A stretch of 22,379 bases of DNA from a virus: IMG/VR virus record IMGVR_UViG_3300010354_000738, positions 1-22,379 of that record; one strand, written 5' to 3'. The notes below the pieces were generated by a model. The model made no database searches. It was not told the DNA's origin and saw nothing but the letters and a program-made list of their open reading frames with translations. Shown here piece by piece: positions 8,827 through 16,352 of this stretch. Positions within the stretch are counted from its first letter, which is position 1. The number at the start of each line of letters is the position of its first letter. The translations under genes and the position numbers were made by a program.

Positions 8827-10694
8827 TGAGCGCAATATTATCAGGATTAAATATAAAAAATATTTATGAGTATGATGGTACACAATCATATTCTAAATAT
8901 GATATTATTGATTATCAGCTTGTAACAGGAATATCTGTTTATCCTGCGTATACGGGTTTTGGAAACACTGGATTGACGACGTGGTTTAATAATGATTTTT
9001 TAAATAGTTTTGTTACTGATTCTAGATTTAATGTAACAGGATGGCTGAATTCAGTAAGTGGTAGTGGAAATTTGATCCAGATTAGCGATGATGAAAACAC
9101 CAAACCTTTTGTAGATTTTAATGAATATTATTTAAATATTTATGGCGATCAATTTTTAAGCGGTTCTGGATTTGCTTCTGACTCAAGAACATTTATTACT
9201 TTAGTAGACGTTTCAGAAATAAAACTATCGACTGATTCCAGAAAGATATTTCAATTTTGTTCTAGTTATGGAGAAAATTCAGGTAAATTTATAGTAAGCG
9301 GTGTTAGTAATTCAGGCGCAGCAAAAATACTTCTTGATAGTCAACAGTATAATGCGGTTAGTCCTTTATACGATACAAAGAATATTTTTACAATTGTACA
9401 AGACAGTAATTCAAATTCTATAAAAGTCAGGCAGAACGGTTATGAAATCGGAACTTATAGTTCTTTTCCTTCCAATTGGAAAAGCGGAGTATTAATAATA
9501 GGGGATAATCCTCAAACTAGCGGGGTAAAATATTATGAACTAATACATTTCACTGGAGTTTTATCAGAAACACAAATTGATTATTATGAAAAGTATTTAT
9601 ATGAAAAATATTTTGATAATACTCGTTTATACTTTGCTAAAAATAATGTTCCAGCTGGAGAACAATATTCTCCAATCACATTTTCTGGTAGGCTTTATTG
9701 GACTCAAGATATAGACGAATTATTTAAATTGTCTTATGGTTCAAGTGTCAATTTCTCTTCAAATTTGTCAACGCTTGAAATGGGTGATGGTTATAGAAGT
9801 AATGTTGCTAAAAATGTAAACACATTACAAACCACATTTCAATTAAATTTTGACGGTTTGACTGATACTCAGGCTAAATGTTTAATAACATATTTTGAGA
9901 ATACTCCTGAAGCGCAAAATAAAAGTTTATATGAGGGTTTTAAGGGAGTTAATATAGATTTATTTAATCCTTATAAAAATAATGCTGAACTATATTTTAA
10001 AACAATAAGTCATACAACGCCATATAATAATATAAACAATATAAAAATAAATGCTGAATCGTTGTATGATAGCTCTTTGGATTATAAAGGCATGTTGGTG
10101 CAATTAGATGAAGTTTCTATCAAAACTTATAATAGCACTATTTATGATATAAATTATAATGATGTATTTTATTATGGTTCTGATTCTTTTAATTTAAGAG
10201 GATATTATTATTATACTGGAAGCGGTTATAATCAAGGGTCAAGCGGTGTAACTGGTCCATTAATTATAGGACCAAATAATAGTCCTACTGGAGCAGATTC
10301 GTGGTTCACTAAAGATTTTTATTTTAAAGGTGATATAGATTATGGTATTGATTCGGAGATTAGATTAGTTGTTAATGATCAAAAAAATTCAACTATTGAA
10401 TACGAAAAAGATGGTATTAACTATAATTTGATGCAGTTTAATGTTGTTTTTAATAAAAGATCAAATAAAGAGGCTAGAGCTTTATTAAAATTTTTAGATG
10501 AAAAAGCTGGTTTTAAAATATTTGAATATATTTTACCGCAACCTTATAATAAAACTATAAATGTTTATTGTCCTGAATGGAGTCATACTTACAATTTTTA
10601 TGACAATAATGACATTAATATAAAATTAATCGAAGTAAAATCGCCAGTTAGAGCAACTAGCGTCTTTAATACAATTATTTCTTGGTCGTCATGA
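8826..10694 (+). CDS. M: Lambda gpM-like minor tail protein with N-terminal LamG-like domain
   Basis: A 622-residue protein, against about 110 residues for lambda gpM. The N-terminus contains YDGTQSYSKYDII, like the first strand of small carbohydrate-binding modules. Residues about 90-265 look like a LamG/concanavalin-type beta-sandwich. That region ends in the signature YYELIHFTGVLSETQIDYY then YLYEKY, the usual E...L...Y-L-x-x-K-Y helix of such domains. Residues about 287-400 match the gpM family: MGDGYRSNV at 319-327, then FDGLTDTQAKCLITYFEN and a Phe/Pro-Tyr region. A second gpM-like half appears near 498-612 (EARALLKFLDEKAGFKIF, then an ILPQPY turn and PEWSHTY). The protein probably joins the tail tube to the tip, with the N-terminal domain displayed outward (inference). 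Its start overlaps the previous stop (TAATG); its TGA overlaps the next start (ATGA). Confidence 0.75.
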   Translation: MSAILSGLNIKNIYEYDGTQSYSKYDIIDYQLVTGISVYPAYTGFGNTGLTTWFNNDFLNSFVTDSRFNVTGWLNSVSGSGNLIQISDDENTKPFVDFNEYYLNIYGDQFLSGSGFASDSRTFITLVDVSEIKLSTDSRKIFQFCSSYGENSGKFIVSGVSNSGAAKILLDSQQYNAVSPLYDTKNIFTIVQDSNSNSIKVRQNGYEIGTYSSFPSNWKSGVLIIGDNPQTSGVKYYELIHFTGVLSETQIDYYEKYLYEKYFDNTRLYFAKNNVPAGEQYSPITFSGRLYWTQDIDELFKLSYGSSVNFSSNLSTLEMGDGYRSNVAKNVNTLQTTFQLNFDGLTDTQAKCLITYFENTPEAQNKSLYEGFKGVNIDLFNPYKNNAELYFKTISHTTPYNNINNIKINAESLYDSSLDYKGMLVQLDEVSIKTYNSTIYDINYNDVFYYGSDSFNLRGYYYYTGSGYNQGSSGVTGPLIIGPNNSPTGADSWFTKDFYFKGDIDYGIDSEIRLVVNDQKNSTIEYEKDGINYNLMQFNVVFNKRSNKEARALLKFLDEKAGFKIFEYILPQPYNKTINVYCPEWSHTYNFYDNNDINIKLIEVKSPVRATSVFNTIISWSS

Positions 10695-12118
10695 ATGTTT
10701 ATTATACAGGAAAAATATTGGATCAAACGCCTACTGGTTTAGGCGGATATACAGGTTTGGTTCTTACTAATTCTGGAAATTTTACTGTTACGTATAATGC
10801 TGTTATTGGAGATACAACATTATATAAGAATGGCAATACAACTATTGTTCCTTCAAGCGATATTAAAAATGGAGCTAATACAAATACAATATTTATTACT
10901 GAAGATATTTTAGCTAACAATGTTAATGATTCTACATTATCATTAACCGTTGATCCAAGTAGTTCTGGTATATTCTATGTTTTGCATAGACCTTTTAGTG
11001 AATTTACAGCTGGCAATGAATCAACAGGCTATGAAGTGGCTAGGCTTACAATAAATACTGTCTCTAGCGCCGGTGACACAGATGATCCAATTTTAGTAGA
11101 TATTAGTGGTCAAAGAGTTTATGATAATCCATCGCCATCAAGAATAGGTAAATTTTATGCTGTTAAAAGTTATTCTGAAGCTACATCTTATCAACTAGAA
11201 TTTTTTTGGAATACTTTATCTCCAACAAATTACGTAAAAAGATTCGTTATTGATTTATCTACTGATGCAGGCTTTACTACTGTTATTTATTCATATACTG
11301 GAGATATTGTTTTAGGGAATGACTCAGATAAACCAAGATTCGGTGATTATGATGGCTTTATCAATAAAACTTTTTCTGCAAAATTAATTAATTTATCTGT
11401 TGGTCAAGATTATTACGCTAGAATTCGAGGATTTAATTTTGATAATGAGCCGGGTCCTTATTCTTATCCTACAGGTTATTCGTATAATAATCCAATTTTA
11501 ACTCCTACGGGTATTTCGGGTTTATTTGAAGCTCCAGGAGCCAATCTCAAATCTAATGCTTCCATATTATATTTAAGCAAAACAGATGATTATGAAGAAA
11601 ATTTTAATATTTATGACTTTATAAAACAAAATAATAATAATTCTTCTGATTTTAGATTTTATTCGGGAGTCAATATAAAATTCAATTCTTCTTCTGATTC
11701 TTTAGCGAAATATATAGCTACTACTGTAAATAGCGGTGGAATGAATTTTGTAGTTCCTAATTCAGATAATTTTAAATATTCTGTTAATGGAAATAACATT
11801 TTTACTATTGAATTAGAATTTAATAATATTGCAGTTTTAGGAAGAGGTGGTGAAGGCGTTAAATGGCAAACAAATGGAACTTTTGTTAATGCTAAAAACG
11901 GAGGTCCATGTATTAATTTTGATGCATACGTTTATGATTCAAAGCCAATTGAGTTCAGGATGTATAAAGATTTAAGTAGTTTGTTTTATGGAGGGCCGGG
12001 AGGAGGTCAAGGTTGGGTAGTAACAGATACAACTACAACTGACACAAATCAATTAAAAATAGATGGCGCTGAAATTGAATCTTTTGATGGTTTTGATTTA
12101 AGACAATTTATACCTTAA
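10691..12118 (+). CDS. Adhesin-like tail protein with FN3-like domain and Gly-rich C-terminal segment
   Basis: A 475-residue protein. I chose the ATG at 10691 because it forms a four-base ATGA overlap with the upstream TGA; an in-frame TTG at 10682 is less likely. The N-terminal 140 residues are Thr/Asn/Ser-rich beta sequence. Residues about 147-265 resemble a fibronectin type III domain, with a YYARIRGFNFDNEPGPYS ending typical of its last strands. Near the C-terminus, GRGGEG begins at Gly384. An AKNGGPCINFDA block follows, then GGPGGGQGW. That order, GRGG-G, NGG, GG-GGG, resembles the glycine-rich tip segment found at the ends of some phage host-specificity proteins and gp38-type adhesins. 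It is therefore a candidate receptor-binding protein carried as a separate gene between the M and L homologues. Function is inferred; the exact family is not recognised. Confidence 0.65.
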   Translation: MNVYYTGKILDQTPTGLGGYTGLVLTNSGNFTVTYNAVIGDTTLYKNGNTTIVPSSDIKNGANTNTIFITEDILANNVNDSTLSLTVDPSSSGIFYVLHRPFSEFTAGNESTGYEVARLTINTVSSAGDTDDPILVDISGQRVYDNPSPSRIGKFYAVKSYSEATSYQLEFFWNTLSPTNYVKRFVIDLSTDAGFTTVIYSYTGDIVLGNDSDKPRFGDYDGFINKTFSAKLINLSVGQDYYARIRGFNFDNEPGPYSYPTGYSYNNPILTPTGISGLFEAPGANLKSNASILYLSKTDDYEENFNIYDFIKQNNNNSSDFRFYSGVNIKFNSSSDSLAKYIATTVNSGGMNFVVPNSDNFKYSVNGNNIFTIELEFNNIAVLGRGGEGVKWQTNGTFVNAKNGGPCINFDAYVYDSKPIEFRMYKDLSSLFYGGPGGGQGWVVTDTTTTDTNQLKIDGAEIESFDGFDLRQFIP

Positions 12119-12123
12119 TTATT

Positions 12124-13566
12124 ATGGGCTTAACAATGTATCAAGGCAGAAATCCAGCACGACCAGTGTCTGTTGTTGTGGTAAGTGGTAATCCTGTTCC
12201 TACCGCTCCTGTTGCAGGAGTGGGGCCTCCGAAATCTAATCAATCGGGCGCTGTAAGTCCTACGCCTACAACCACTGCTTCTAGTAGTGATGGTCAGGGT
12301 TCAGGCAATACAAATGCTCAATCTCAAGGCGAAGCTGGTCAAGCGGGTGGTGTTTCTGCAACCAATAATTTACCTAATATATATTTTAATTTTAAAAATT
12401 TTTCATATAATAATTTAAATTTAAAATTTAAATTTTCAACAGATTCTTTAAATTCAGGAAGCACTGCTACTAATACATGGCAATGTGACCCATCTATAAA
12501 AGCGGGTAATGCTAATCTTGTTGGTCCAGCGGGATGTTTAACGCCAGCATATGCTTATGGAAAATATTTTTATGAACTTGCTTATAATACAAGCATAACT
12601 AATTCAACGTTCTTATTAACTCCATCTTTTTCACCTAGTTATGCTGTTTTAGTTTTTGCTATTGCAAATACAAATACTTCGGGTTCTATGTATCAAGATT
12701 TTGCAAATTTAACTAAAACTTCAAGTATACATAAATTTATTGCGGCAGATAGCACTAATGCTAGTAATGATATTTTTAATTTTAATTCATTTAAAAAAAC
12801 AGTTTCTCAAGATGGTGCAACGAGTCAACAGGACATTGTAAAAGCTATATTTACAGGGGGAACGCTTAATTCGTCACAATTTATAAGTTCTTTACCTGCA
12901 AGTACTTATCTTGATAGAGCTGGAAATAAAATTAACATTATAAGCATTAATCCTGATCAAACTTTTTCACAGACTGTTGGTTCTGCTAGAAATCAACCAG
13001 TTACCGCACAATTAAATTTATATGATTTATTTCCTTTTAATGGTTATAATTTGCCAACGAATTTAAATAACCCAACTGCTCCAGTAGATTTTCAGATAAC
13101 TCAAGGCGGATCAACTGTAAATTATAAAAACTTTTGTTTGTTTTTTGTAGAAATGAGATGTTATATGTCTCAAACGTATTTAAACGTGAATTCAAATCAA
13201 GCGTTTTTTGAAACATACGTAAATGGAATCCTTACTTCTAGCTCGTATCTTGTCGTTGATAAAACATTAGACAGTTCCACATTGAAAAATTATATTATAA
13301 GCCTTTCTAATAAAACTTTACCTGGAATTACTAATCCTAATAATAAGTTATTTTTATTTGATTATTTATATGCTTCTACTTATAATAGAAATGAAATGGA
13401 AATTCAATCTAGAAATACTGTTACTAGTTTAGTTTCTAAATATAAAAATTTATTAATAAAAAGCACATCTGATTTGCAGATTGCGGATTCTTCTAAGAGT
13501 TTGGCTTTTCCGGTTAAATTTTCTCATCCTTTTTTGAATTTATTTTTATCATCGAAAACTGTATAA
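12124..13566 (+). CDS. Unrecognised tail-block protein with low-complexity N-terminus
   Basis: A 480-residue protein that I cannot assign to a family. Residues about 1-20 are followed by a Pro/Ser/Thr/Gly/Gln-rich, probably disordered linker to about residue 85 (for example SPTPTTTASSSDGQGSGN). The remaining 395 residues are Asn/Ser/Phe/Tyr-rich with a beta-strand-like pattern and a few scattered cysteines (near CDPSIKAG, AGCLTP, FCLFFVEMRCYM). There is no signal peptide or clear membrane helix. It starts 5 nt after the adhesin-like gene and ends 1 nt before the gpL-like gene, with no Shine-Dalgarno. Its position in an unbroken tail operon argues for a virion or tail-assembly role. The flexible N-terminus could tether a globular C-terminal domain to the tip (inference). 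Confidence 0.62.
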   Translation: MGLTMYQGRNPARPVSVVVVSGNPVPTAPVAGVGPPKSNQSGAVSPTPTTTASSSDGQGSGNTNAQSQGEAGQAGGVSATNNLPNIYFNFKNFSYNNLNLKFKFSTDSLNSGSTATNTWQCDPSIKAGNANLVGPAGCLTPAYAYGKYFYELAYNTSITNSTFLLTPSFSPSYAVLVFAIANTNTSGSMYQDFANLTKTSSIHKFIAADSTNASNDIFNFNSFKKTVSQDGATSQQDIVKAIFTGGTLNSSQFISSLPASTYLDRAGNKINIISINPDQTFSQTVGSARNQPVTAQLNLYDLFPFNGYNLPTNLNNPTAPVDFQITQGGSTVNYKNFCLFFVEMRCYMSQTYLNVNSNQAFFETYVNGILTSSSYLVVDKTLDSSTLKNYIISLSNKTLPGITNPNNKLFLFDYLYASTYNRNEMEIQSRNTVTSLVSKYKNLLIKSTSDLQIADSSKSLAFPVKFSHPFLNLFLSSKTV

Positions 13567-13567
13567 T

Positions 13568-15517
13568 ATGTCTGATTTATTTTTATTAAAAAATTCTGAA
13601 GTTCTCGATCTTTTTGAAATAAAAATTAATGATTACGAAGGGTATTTTAGGTTTCATGGCTCGAAAAATTTCAATAAAGATATAGTTTTTCAAGGCTACT
13701 CTTATATATATATTCCTTCAGAAATATCTAATTTAGAATATACTTCTCAATCGCAACAGAATAGACCCACTCTAACTATTGCAAATATAAATAATTTTAT
13801 AACTAATTTTATAAAAGATAGAAATGATTTGTTGGGTAAAAGATTTTTTAGAAAGAAAATATTAGCGAGAGATTTAGATGCTATTAATTTTGGTGGTGAA
13901 AACAAAAACCCTTTGGGTCAAAGTTCTTTTACTTCATATATAGCTTCAGACACATTTGTAATAAATAAAAAAAATTATGAGTCAAAAGAAAAAGTTGAGT
14001 TCACGCTTGCTAATATTTTAGATATTGAAAATATTACAATTCCAGCAAGAAAAGTATATAATGATTTTTGCTCATGGCAGTATAGAGGTTGTGGTTGTAA
14101 TTATGGAAAAATTAATGGATATAAAGGACCGATTGTACAAAGCAATAAAACTAATTATTTAAATTTACAACAAATAAACGAAGAAGATACAAATAATAAT
14201 TTAACCAGTTATTTAAGAGTTTGGCTACGTCCAGAAGGAATACAAACTTCAGGGGATATAACTATGAAACGTTTGGGTCCAGGTCCCGAAGAGTTTCTAA
14301 AATTCCAAAGGGTTACTGCTTGGACAAATGAAGGAACTTCTTCATCTCCAACAGTTGTTCAGCCTGATTTTTTATCAACATCTCCTAAAAAAATTATTGG
14401 CACAGCAAATCAAGAAAATTATTATTCTAATGCTGGCAGAATGAATAATCAATCGGGTGTATATTTTTCTCATAATCTAAGCACTAATATATTTGATAAA
14501 CTGAAAATTAATGAAAACTTTTCTTCATCAGAAACCACTATATTTTATGTTGCTGAAATGACAAATTTATTATATAGAAAAGGTACAGAAGGTGGATTTT
14601 TTGGTTGGGGTCAGGGAGGTGTAACTAGAAGAGGTTTAACTTCAGATGTAACTAATACTTGGATAGGTTGGGAGGTAAGAAACTCAGGCGCTAGTGAAAA
14701 AAGACAAGACGTTTGTTTGATAAATAATTTTCTAATGTTTGGTAATAATGCTGATGCGCATCAACATTTAAATGTTCCAAGAATATATACTTTAACATGT
14801 TCAACATCCACTTCATTGCCTACAATTTGGATGAAAAATGGTAATCTAATAGCTAAAACTTTTGCATACACAGGAGGCGGACCTGGTAATTTAGTTTTAA
14901 ATATAAATTCAGCTGGAGCAAGTGAAATTATAATTTATGAAATAATAGTATATAATAAAGTTTTAGATGAACAAAGCATCGCCAAAGTAAATAGTTATTT
15001 ATCGGCAAAATACAATATAATGATTCCAAAACAAATAAGAAGAATAGAAAATAAATTTAGCTCTTCTTATTTTTCGAGTTCTGATGGTAATTTAGGAGTT
15101 CCTGTTGCAGATGAGAATAATAAAATATTTTTAAAAGACACAAGCCAAGAAGCAGAAAGTTATACGAATTATGAATCTTATAATCTTTTAAGCATGGAAT
15201 ATAAATCTGGATATAATCCTAATTATAATTATAAGCAGGGTGATTTTGTCAAAATTGATGCGAATATTGATTATGATTTTAATGAAAAATCAGTACTCCA
15301 AAATAATGAATTTCCTTCTAGATTTTTTGTTTGTATTGATCCTAATGGCTCTTTTAATCAACATCCATTGAATTATACAGATGTTTGGAAAGAAGATAAA
15401 TGTTCAAGAAATTTAAATGGATGTTTAATAAGATTTAATGATCCGAGCGTAAATATTCCATTTGGTGGATTTCCGGGTACAGTAGGCTATGATTACAAAT
15501 TACCAGGTGGAAGCTGA
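13568..15517 (+). CDS. L: Lambda gpL-like tail tip protein split by a LamG-like insertion
   Basis: A 649-residue protein; lambda gpL is about 230 residues. Residues 1-180 follow the gpL pattern: a YFRFHGSKNFNKDIVFQGY strand region, then RPTLTIANI, LLGKRFFRKKILARDLDAIN, and IPARKVYNDF. Next comes CSWQYRGCGCNYG with Cys168 and Cys177 at the family spacing and an extra Cys175. The other conserved pair lies at the far end, DKCSRNLNGC with Cys612 and Cys619, followed by the IPFGGFPGT signature. In this family the four cysteines bind an iron-sulfur cluster (family knowledge). Between the pairs lies a domain of about 270 residues (about 215-486). It starts YLRVWLRPEG and ends EIIIYEIIVYNKVLDEQSI then YLSAKYNI, which is LamG/concanavalin-like. 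A YKQGDFV...FFVC segment (Cys589) precedes the second pair. The gene's 3' end overlaps the gpK gene by 29 nt. Confidence 0.85.
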   Translation: MSDLFLLKNSEVLDLFEIKINDYEGYFRFHGSKNFNKDIVFQGYSYIYIPSEISNLEYTSQSQQNRPTLTIANINNFITNFIKDRNDLLGKRFFRKKILARDLDAINFGGENKNPLGQSSFTSYIASDTFVINKKNYESKEKVEFTLANILDIENITIPARKVYNDFCSWQYRGCGCNYGKINGYKGPIVQSNKTNYLNLQQINEEDTNNNLTSYLRVWLRPEGIQTSGDITMKRLGPGPEEFLKFQRVTAWTNEGTSSSPTVVQPDFLSTSPKKIIGTANQENYYSNAGRMNNQSGVYFSHNLSTNIFDKLKINENFSSSETTIFYVAEMTNLLYRKGTEGGFFGWGQGGVTRRGLTSDVTNTWIGWEVRNSGASEKRQDVCLINNFLMFGNNADAHQHLNVPRIYTLTCSTSTSLPTIWMKNGNLIAKTFAYTGGGPGNLVLNINSAGASEIIIYEIIVYNKVLDEQSIAKVNSYLSAKYNIMIPKQIRRIENKFSSSYFSSSDGNLGVPVADENNKIFLKDTSQEAESYTNYESYNLLSMEYKSGYNPNYNYKQGDFVKIDANIDYDFNEKSVLQNNEFPSRFFVCIDPNGSFNQHPLNYTDVWKEDKCSRNLNGCLIRFNDPSVNIPFGGFPGTVGYDYKLPGGS

Positions 15518-15830
15518 TCTTTTGCAATTTCTAAAGAAAAAATGTATTGAATCAGAGAAAGAAATATGCGGTTTTATTAAGAAAAAAAATAATACTTATT
15601 CTTGGTTTATTGAATCTAAAAATTTACATCCAGATCCAGCTAACTTTTTTTTAATATCGCCAAGAGAATATATTGATAATGAAGAATCTATATTGTTTCA
15701 TAGCCATCCTAGTCATTGTAAAACAAAAGGTTTTAGCGAATGGGATTTAGAAAATCAAAAATATTTTGCACTGACAATGTTGTTATATAGTGTAAATGAT
15801 GATAAGTTTTATTATAGTTATTATGGTTAA
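15489..15830 (+). CDS. K: gpK-like tail assembly protein, JAMM (MPN) metallopeptidase domain only
   Basis: A 113-residue JAB1/MPN/Mov34-type protein. Candidate zinc and catalytic residues are all present: an acidic residue in EKEICGF (Glu23/Glu25), His71 and His73 in HSHP, Ser83, and Asp86. Together they make an H-S-H-P-x8-S-x2-D motif, one residue longer than the usual x7 spacer. Lambda gpK carries a JAMM domain followed by an NlpC/P60 peptidase domain; only the first is here, and no NlpC/P60 gene lies next to it. Homologues act in tail tip assembly and possibly in cell-wall cleavage. The start at 15489 overlaps the gpL-like gene by 29 nt. A TTG 33 nt downstream is an alternative that would nearly remove the overlap but shorten the N-terminal helix. 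Confidence 0.83.
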   Translation: MITNYQVEADLLQFLKKKCIESEKEICGFIKKKNNTYSWFIESKNLHPDPANFFLISPREYIDNEESILFHSHPSHCKTKGFSEWDLENQKYFALTMLLYSVNDDKFYYSYYG

Positions 15831-16347
15831 TGTAACATTACATGGAATTTTAGGAAAAAAACTAGGAAAATTTTGGGAGCTGGAAGTGGAGTCTATTATG
15901 GAGGTTTTTGAGGCTGTTGAGGCAAATTGCTATCAAGTAAATAAATATTTTAATGATTTTAATAAATTTTTTACTCATTTCATAGTTTATATTGATGGAA
16001 AAATTATGCCAGCTCATTTAATAAAAAGTAAAATTTTAAAACCAGATAGTAAAGTTGAAATAGTTCCTGTTGTTCAAGGAGGCTGGTTTATTCTTGTTGG
16101 TGTTATATTAATTGTTTTATCTATTGTGCTGGCTGTTTTATTAAGTCCTAAAGCTCCTAAAGATGTAAAAACTAATTCAACAATTTTAGGTGGAGTAAGA
16201 AATGTGTTAAATAGAAATATTCCTATTCCCATCGGTTATGGAAGAATGAGGTTGGGTAGTGCTGTTATATCGAATGATATAATAATAACTTCTGTGGATC
16301 CTAACAAGAATAATTTTGAAAATGCTTATGGTTCATTAACGTTATAA
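15823..16347 (+). CDS. I: gpI-like tail assembly protein
   Basis: A 174-residue protein from the ATG at 15823, which begins MVNVTLHGILGKKLGKFWEL, the family's usual N-terminus. An in-frame ATG at 15796 would add nine hydrophobic residues and is disfavoured. The N-terminal 80 residues look like the ubiquitin-like beta-grasp domain of the lambda gpI family. It ends in VEIVPVVQGG, and a strongly hydrophobic helix at about 87-110 (GGWFILVGVILIVLSIVLAV) follows. The C-terminus has IPIPIGYGRMRLGSAVIS (about 132-150), matching the PVP-x-x-YG-x-x-x-x-GSAVIS signature of gpI. In lambda, gpI is needed for tip assembly around gpJ. It overlaps the gpK-like gene by 8 nt and lies 5 nt before gpJ, exactly the lambda K-I-J arrangement. 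Confidence 0.87.
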   Translation: MVNVTLHGILGKKLGKFWELEVESIMEVFEAVEANCYQVNKYFNDFNKFFTHFIVYIDGKIMPAHLIKSKILKPDSKVEIVPVVQGGWFILVGVILIVLSIVLAVLLSPKAPKDVKTNSTILGGVRNVLNRNIPIPIGYGRMRLGSAVISNDIIITSVDPNKNNFENAYGSLTL

Positions 16348-16352
16348 TTCAA

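Noticed and set aside
10682-10690. TTG start extending the adhesin-like gene by three codons
   Set aside because: The ATG at 10691 makes the usual ATGA overlap with the upstream stop and is the simpler start.
10723-10920. Minus-strand frame of 65 codons
   Set aside because: Antisense of the adhesin-like gene; no independent support.
12405-12440. AT-only near-palindrome of aattt/aaatt blocks
   Set aside because: It lies within a coding region rich in Asn, Leu, Lys and Phe; AT-rich codons explain it, and no gene boundary is near.
15796-15822. Upstream ATG extending gpI by nine hydrophobic residues
   Set aside because: The gpI family begins at the MVNVTLHG-type strand; the extension lies within the gpK reading region and matches nothing in the family.
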